From positions 682,001 through 746,000 of the forward strand of contig NZ_CVUA01000001.1 in the NCBI RefSeq assembly GCF_001282785.1: a DNA stretch of 64,000 nucleotides. Reading direction: 5' to 3'. Source of the stretch: Halolamina sediminis (GTDB lineage Archaea > Halobacteriota > Halobacteria > Halobacteriales > Haloferacaceae). Position numbers and translations under genes: made by a program. Below, in pieces: positions 60,778-64,000 of the stretch. Under the pieces are notes generated by a model. That model saw only the letters and a program-made list of their open reading frames with translations. It made no database searches and had not been told where the DNA came from. Each line of letters opens with the position of its first letter. The stretch's first letter is position 1.

Positions 60778-61698
60778 GTGTCTCGCTACCGGAACCTCGC
60801 GCTCTTTCTGACGCTCGCTGCAGTCTGGGGCTCGGCGTTCATGGCGATCAAGGCCGGGCTGGCGGTGTTCCCGCCGGTGCTGTTCGCGGCGATCCGGTAC
60901 GATATCGCGGGCGTGTTGATGCTCGGCTACGCGTGGTGGGTGCTCGACGACCCGATCCCGCGGGGCCGGGATCAGTGGGCCAGCGTCGCCGTCGGCGCGG
61001 TGCTGGTGATCGCAGCCTACCACGCGCTGCTGTTCGTGGGCGAGGCCGACGACGCCGTCACCAGCGCGTCGGCGTCGGTGCTGGTCGGCCTGAGCCCGAT
61101 CCTGACGACGGGGTTCGCCCGGCTGTTCGTCCCGCAGGAGCGCCTCGAACCCGTCGGGTTCGTCGGGCTGTTGCTCGGACTGGCCGGCGCGGTCGTGATC
61201 GCTGACCCCGATCCGGCGAACCTGCTTGCCGGCGGGATGGGAGCGAAGCTGCTGATCGTCGCCGCGGCGGCGTCGTTCGCGCTGGGCAGCGTGCTCACTC
61301 GCTGGCTCGACACCGAACTCCCCATCGAGGCGATGGAGGGGTGGTCGATGCTGCTCGGCGCGCTCCTGATGCACGTCGTGAGCGCGGGGCTGGGGGAGTC
61401 GTTCGCGGGCATCGAGCTGAACCTCCTGGCCGTGCTGAGCATGGGCTACCTCTCGATCCTCGCCAGCGCGGTCGGGTTCCTGATCTACTTCGACCTGCTG
61501 GACCGGCTGGGCCCGATCGAGATCAACCTCGTCTCCTACGTGGCGCCGGTGTTCGCGGCCGTTTCGGGCTGGCTAGTGCTCGACGAAGTGGTCACCGTCG
61601 AGACGGTCGCGGGCTTTCTGCTGATCCTCGCGGGCTTTGCGCTGCTGAAACGCCGCCAGATCGCCTCGGAGCTCGATCGGGTCCGCGTCGGCAGTTAG
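60778..61698 (+). CDS. EamA/DMT-family transporter
   Basis: A 306-residue drug/metabolite transporter with ten membrane helices formed by two EamA repeats: first WGSAFMAIKAGLAVFPPVLFAAIRY, then a second beginning near GMGAKLLIVAAAASFALGSVLTRW. The substrate, possibly an amino acid or metabolite exported from the cell, is not predictable. GTG start. Its TAG shares bases with the TAA of the convergent amidohydrolase gene. Confidence 0.88.
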   Translation: MSRYRNLALFLTLAAVWGSAFMAIKAGLAVFPPVLFAAIRYDIAGVLMLGYAWWVLDDPIPRGRDQWASVAVGAVLVIAAYHALLFVGEADDAVTSASASVLVGLSPILTTGFARLFVPQERLEPVGFVGLLLGLAGAVVIADPDPANLLAGGMGAKLLIVAAAASFALGSVLTRWLDTELPIEAMEGWSMLLGALLMHVVSAGLGESFAGIELNLLAVLSMGYLSILASAVGFLIYFDLLDRLGPIEINLVSYVAPVFAAVSGWLVLDEVVTVETVAGFLLILAGFALLKRRQIASELDRVRVGS

Positions 61699-62909
61699 AC
61701 CCGCTCCCCGCCCTTGTACACCGCCGCCGGCTCGTGGAGGGTCGAAATGTCAGACAGCGGTGAGTCCGCGAACGCGACGAGGTCGGCGTAGTTGCCGGCC
61801 GTGAGCGTCCCGACGTCGTCGGCAGGCACCGTCTCGGCTGCCGTCGCCGTGCCGGCGACGATCGCCTCGTGTTCGCTCATGCCGATCTCTTCGACGAACA
61901 GCTCCGCCTCCAGCGCGTTCTCGCCGTGAGCGACCGGTTCGGGCCCGAGGAAGTCGGTGCCGAGCGCGATCGCCACGCCCGCCTCGTAGGCCCGCCGGGT
62001 CGCCTCGAAGTGAGCCTCGCTGGCCTCTCTAGCCTTCCGCAGGCCGTACTCGGGCACGCCGAACTCCTCGCCGCGCTCGACGAGTCGGTGCATGATCGAC
62101 AGCGTCGGGACGAACACCGCGCCCGTCTCCTCGAACAAGTCGAGACACTCCTGATCGATGTAGAAGCCGTGTTCGATCGTGTCGACGCCGTTTTCGAGGG
62201 CGGCCTTGATTCCCGGCGCGCCCTGTGCGTGGGAGGCGACCGGGATGCCGACGCGGTGGGCCTCCTCAGTGAACGCCCGGATCTCCGCGTCGGTGAACTG
62301 GCTCTGGCTGGGGGCGTCCTTCTCGCTGAGCACGCCGCCGGTGGTCATGATCTTGACGAGGTCGGCGCCCTCGCGGATGCGCTCGCGGGCTCCCTTCCGG
62401 CACTCGTCCGCGCCGTCGACGATCTGGCTCCCGCCGCCCTCGTCGCTCGTCGCCCACTCGTAGGGGAGGTAGTGACGGTCACCGTGGCCCGCGGTCTGGG
62501 AGAAGCTGCTGCCGCTGGTGAACACGCGTGGCCCCGGGATCGTCCCGTCGTCGACGGCGCGTCGGATCGGGAGGCCGGCCTCGCTGCCCACGTCCCTGAC
62601 GGCGGTGAAGCCGGCTTCGAGCAGCGTCCGCACGTCGGCGGTCGCCCGCGCGGTCGCGAGCTCGGTCGACTCCCGGATCCAGTCGAACGGCTCCATCGAC
62701 CGACTCCCCTTGAGGTGGAGGTGGGCGTCGATCAGCCCCGGGATCACGGTCTCGCCGGCGTGGTCGATGCGCTCGGCGTCGTCGGGCGCCGCGACGGCTT
62801 CGGCGGGCCCGACCTCGACGATCCGACCGTCCTCGACGAGTATCCGGGCGTCGCTGATCGGCTGTTTGCCGGTGCCGTCGACGAGCGTGCCGCAGTCGAT
62901 GTACTCCAT
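61695..62909 (-). CDS. Amidohydrolase-family (imidazolonepropionase/prolidase-like) protein
   Basis: A 404-residue amidohydrolase with metal motif DAHLHLKG (His63, His65), the metal-bridging lysine region ADLVKIMTTGGVLSEKD, PVASHAQGAPGI, DTIEHGFYID and terminal GTDFLGPEP. It matches the COG1228-type group, which includes imidazolonepropionase-like and Xaa-Pro dipeptidase-like enzymes; the substrate is unknown. ATG 62909 places the small beta domain (MEYIDCGTLVDGTG) at the start. It is cytoplasmic with no signal. Confidence 0.87.
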   Translation of the reverse strand: MEYIDCGTLVDGTGKQPISDARILVEDGRIVEVGPAEAVAAPDDAERIDHAGETVIPGLIDAHLHLKGSRSMEPFDWIRESTELATARATADVRTLLEAGFTAVRDVGSEAGLPIRRAVDDGTIPGPRVFTSGSSFSQTAGHGDRHYLPYEWATSDEGGGSQIVDGADECRKGARERIREGADLVKIMTTGGVLSEKDAPSQSQFTDAEIRAFTEEAHRVGIPVASHAQGAPGIKAALENGVDTIEHGFYIDQECLDLFEETGAVFVPTLSIMHRLVERGEEFGVPEYGLRKAREASEAHFEATRRAYEAGVAIALGTDFLGPEPVAHGENALEAELFVEEIGMSEHEAIVAGTATAAETVPADDVGTLTAGNYADLVAFADSPLSDISTLHEPAAVYKGGERV

Positions 62910-63001
62910 GCTTTTCGGTAGCGAACCACATCTGTTAGTGGTTCGGCTCCCGGCAGCCCCGACAACGCCGGACTCATCCCCGGGCGGGCCCAACCGCGCC
63001 C

Positions 63002-63568
63002 ATGAGCGACTCGACGCCCGCAGACTGGAAGACACAGCTCCGACGGAACCGCGAGGAGAAAGACGAGTTCTTCGCCGAACACCCGCAGTCGCCGGTCCCG
63101 CCGGAGCACCGCGACGCGTTCGACGGCCTCGACTACTTCGACCCCGACCCCGCGTTCCGGGTCGAGGCCGAGGTGACCGCCCACGACGAGCCCGAGCCGG
63201 TGGAGATGGAGACGACCAACGGTCCGCCGACCCGTTACCTCCGGGTCGCGACGTTCGCGTTCGAGCTCCGGGGCGAGGAGTGTACACTCCACGCCTACCG
63301 ACAGGAGAACAGCGAGGACGACACGCTGTTCGTCCCGTTCCGGGACAAGACGACGGGCCAGCAGACGTACTCCGGGGGGCGGTACATGGAGTTCGAGCCA
63401 GAACAGGAGCTCGGGGACGCCGACATCGTCACGCTCGACTTCAACCTCGCGTACTCGCCGTTCTGTGCGTTCAGCGAGACGTTCGCGTGCCCGCTGCCGC
63501 CCGAGGAGAACTGGCTCGAAGTGGTCGTCCCCGCCGGGGAGAAGACGCCCGACCTCGGCGAGGACTGA
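63002..63568 (+). CDS. DUF1684-family protein
   Basis: A 188-residue soluble protein with the DUF1684 pattern: N-terminal WKTQLRRNREEKDEFFAE, the central FVPFRDKTTGQQTYSGGRYMEFE, and the hallmark LDFNLAYSPFCAFSETFACPLPPEENWL. The family is of unknown function and widespread. ATG 63002 is the family start, 92 bp after the divergent amidohydrolase start. Confidence 0.88.
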   Translation: MSDSTPADWKTQLRRNREEKDEFFAEHPQSPVPPEHRDAFDGLDYFDPDPAFRVEAEVTAHDEPEPVEMETTNGPPTRYLRVATFAFELRGEECTLHAYRQENSEDDTLFVPFRDKTTGQQTYSGGRYMEFEPEQELGDADIVTLDFNLAYSPFCAFSETFACPLPPEENWLEVVVPAGEKTPDLGED

Positions 63569-63581
63569 GCCGTCGGCCGAC

Positions 63582-64000
63582 CTACGGCACCACGAGATCG
63601 ACGACCGTCTCGCCGTCGACGACGAGGTTGTACGCCTCCTCGTCGTCGTTCCACAGCACGAGCGCGTTCTCCATCGACAGCACTGCGCCGTAGTCGGCCT
63701 CCCCCAGCGCGCGGTTAAGTTCGGTGTGCTGGGTGAGCACCGCGTACTGTTCGGTGTTCTCGCTGCCGTCCCCGATCTTGAAGATCGGGTTGGGGTCGGC
63801 GCCGTACTCCCGCGTCCGTTCGCCCTGCCGGCTCAGGTCGGGGCTGAGCTTCACCGTCAATAGGTCGATACGGTTGCTGACGTGGCGCTCCATCTCCCCG
63901 GCCTTGGCGTGGCGGTCGGCGGAAGCGACGATCTGGCTCCGTCGCTTCCCGTCCGGGCGCAACAGCGCGTACGCGAACTGGACCGACGTTTTCGTGAACG
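63582..64000 (-). CDS. Conserved haloarchaeal protein, N-terminal part beyond window
   Basis: The frame runs from a stop at 63582 to the right window edge (at least 139 residues visible) without a credible start, so the gene continues outside. Visible residues (QFAYALLRPDGKRRSQIVA, VSNRIDLLTVKLSPDLSRQG, and VLWNDDEEAYNLVVDGETVV at the C-terminus) form an alpha/beta pattern with conserved Arg and Asp residues. I do not recognise the family; it is not a shadow frame because codon bias is normal and acidic residues dominate. Confidence 0.7.
   Translation of the reverse strand, partial: FTKTSVQFAYALLRPDGKRRSQIVASADRHAKAGEMERHVSNRIDLLTVKLSPDLSRQGERTREYGADPNPIFKIGDGSENTEQYAVLTQHTELNRALGEADYGAVLSMENALVLWNDDEEAYNLVVDGETVVDLVVP

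Overview
The window is a dense, GC-rich, gene-packed chromosomal stretch from a halophilic archaeon (class Halobacteria). The evidence is the strongly acidic predicted proteins, archaeal information-processing genes (GatD, RfcL, ABCE1/RLI), a phosphorylating archaeal-type (class II) GAPDH, HMG-CoA synthase of the archaeal mevalonate pathway, several twin-arginine (Tat) signal peptides including Tat lipoproteins, type IV pilin-like proteins, GTG starts, and TATA-like boxes 25-30 nt upstream of start codons as expected for leaderless mRNAs. Families known mainly from haloarchaea (HVO_0476-type and HVO_0416-type zinc-finger proteins, DUF2150) agree. I see no rRNA, tRNA or CRISPR array and no transposase. 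The genus cannot be fixed from what is visible.

Layout. 1-8.1 kb: a partial acetyltransferase, gatD, a small membrane protein, a repeat-filled gap, an aminotransferase, a winged-helix/Cys protein, a methyltransferase, a zinc-finger protein, an HTH regulator, a pentapeptide-like membrane protein and a NYN-domain protein. 8.2-15.1 kb: a Tat-exported subtilase, a permease-UspA fusion, a zinc-finger rhomboid protease, endonuclease V and an SDR oxidoreductase. 15.6-25.4 kb: an ArsA/Get3 ATPase with a tungstate-type binding lipoprotein, a TVP38-like membrane protein, gpmI, a large Tat-exported protein with an HxHDWE motif, an HTH regulator, a phosphatase-superfamily protein and an HVO_0416-type zinc finger. 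25.4-38.8 kb: a UvrD-like helicase, an M24 peptidase, riboflavin synthase, a small regulator, the EMC6-like/RLI pair, a RimK-type ligase, Hsp20, convergent pgk and gap, an M29 aminopeptidase and HMG-CoA synthase. 38.9-41.9 kb: a lower-GC surface locus with two type IV pilin-like proteins. 41.9-53.6 kb: DUF2150, a TatD-like hydrolase, a cluster of three acetyltransferases, a VapBC-type toxin-antitoxin pair, rfcL, a lipoprotein, ctaA, a degenerate M24 homologue and malic enzyme. 53.7-60.1 kb: a five-gene dipeptide/oligopeptide ABC importer. 60.2-64 kb: a CBS protein, a DMT exporter, an amidohydrolase, a DUF1684 protein and a partial conserved protein.

The gene content is mostly core metabolism (lower glycolysis, isoprenoid, riboflavin, heme A, malic enzyme), information processing, and surface or transport functions. 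The most unusual signal is non-coding. The only four gene-free stretches longer than 300 bp (2571-3188, 15111-15625, 23114-23666, 32275-32844) each hold one copy of the same dispersed element. Each copy is about 300-350 bp; three have imperfect terminal inverted repeats at both ends and the fourth at one end. All share a conserved scaffold with variable perfect hairpins inserted at fixed slots. Hairpin stems differ between copies by compensatory base changes, and the same hairpin cassettes occupy different slots in different copies. No protein is encoded in these elements.
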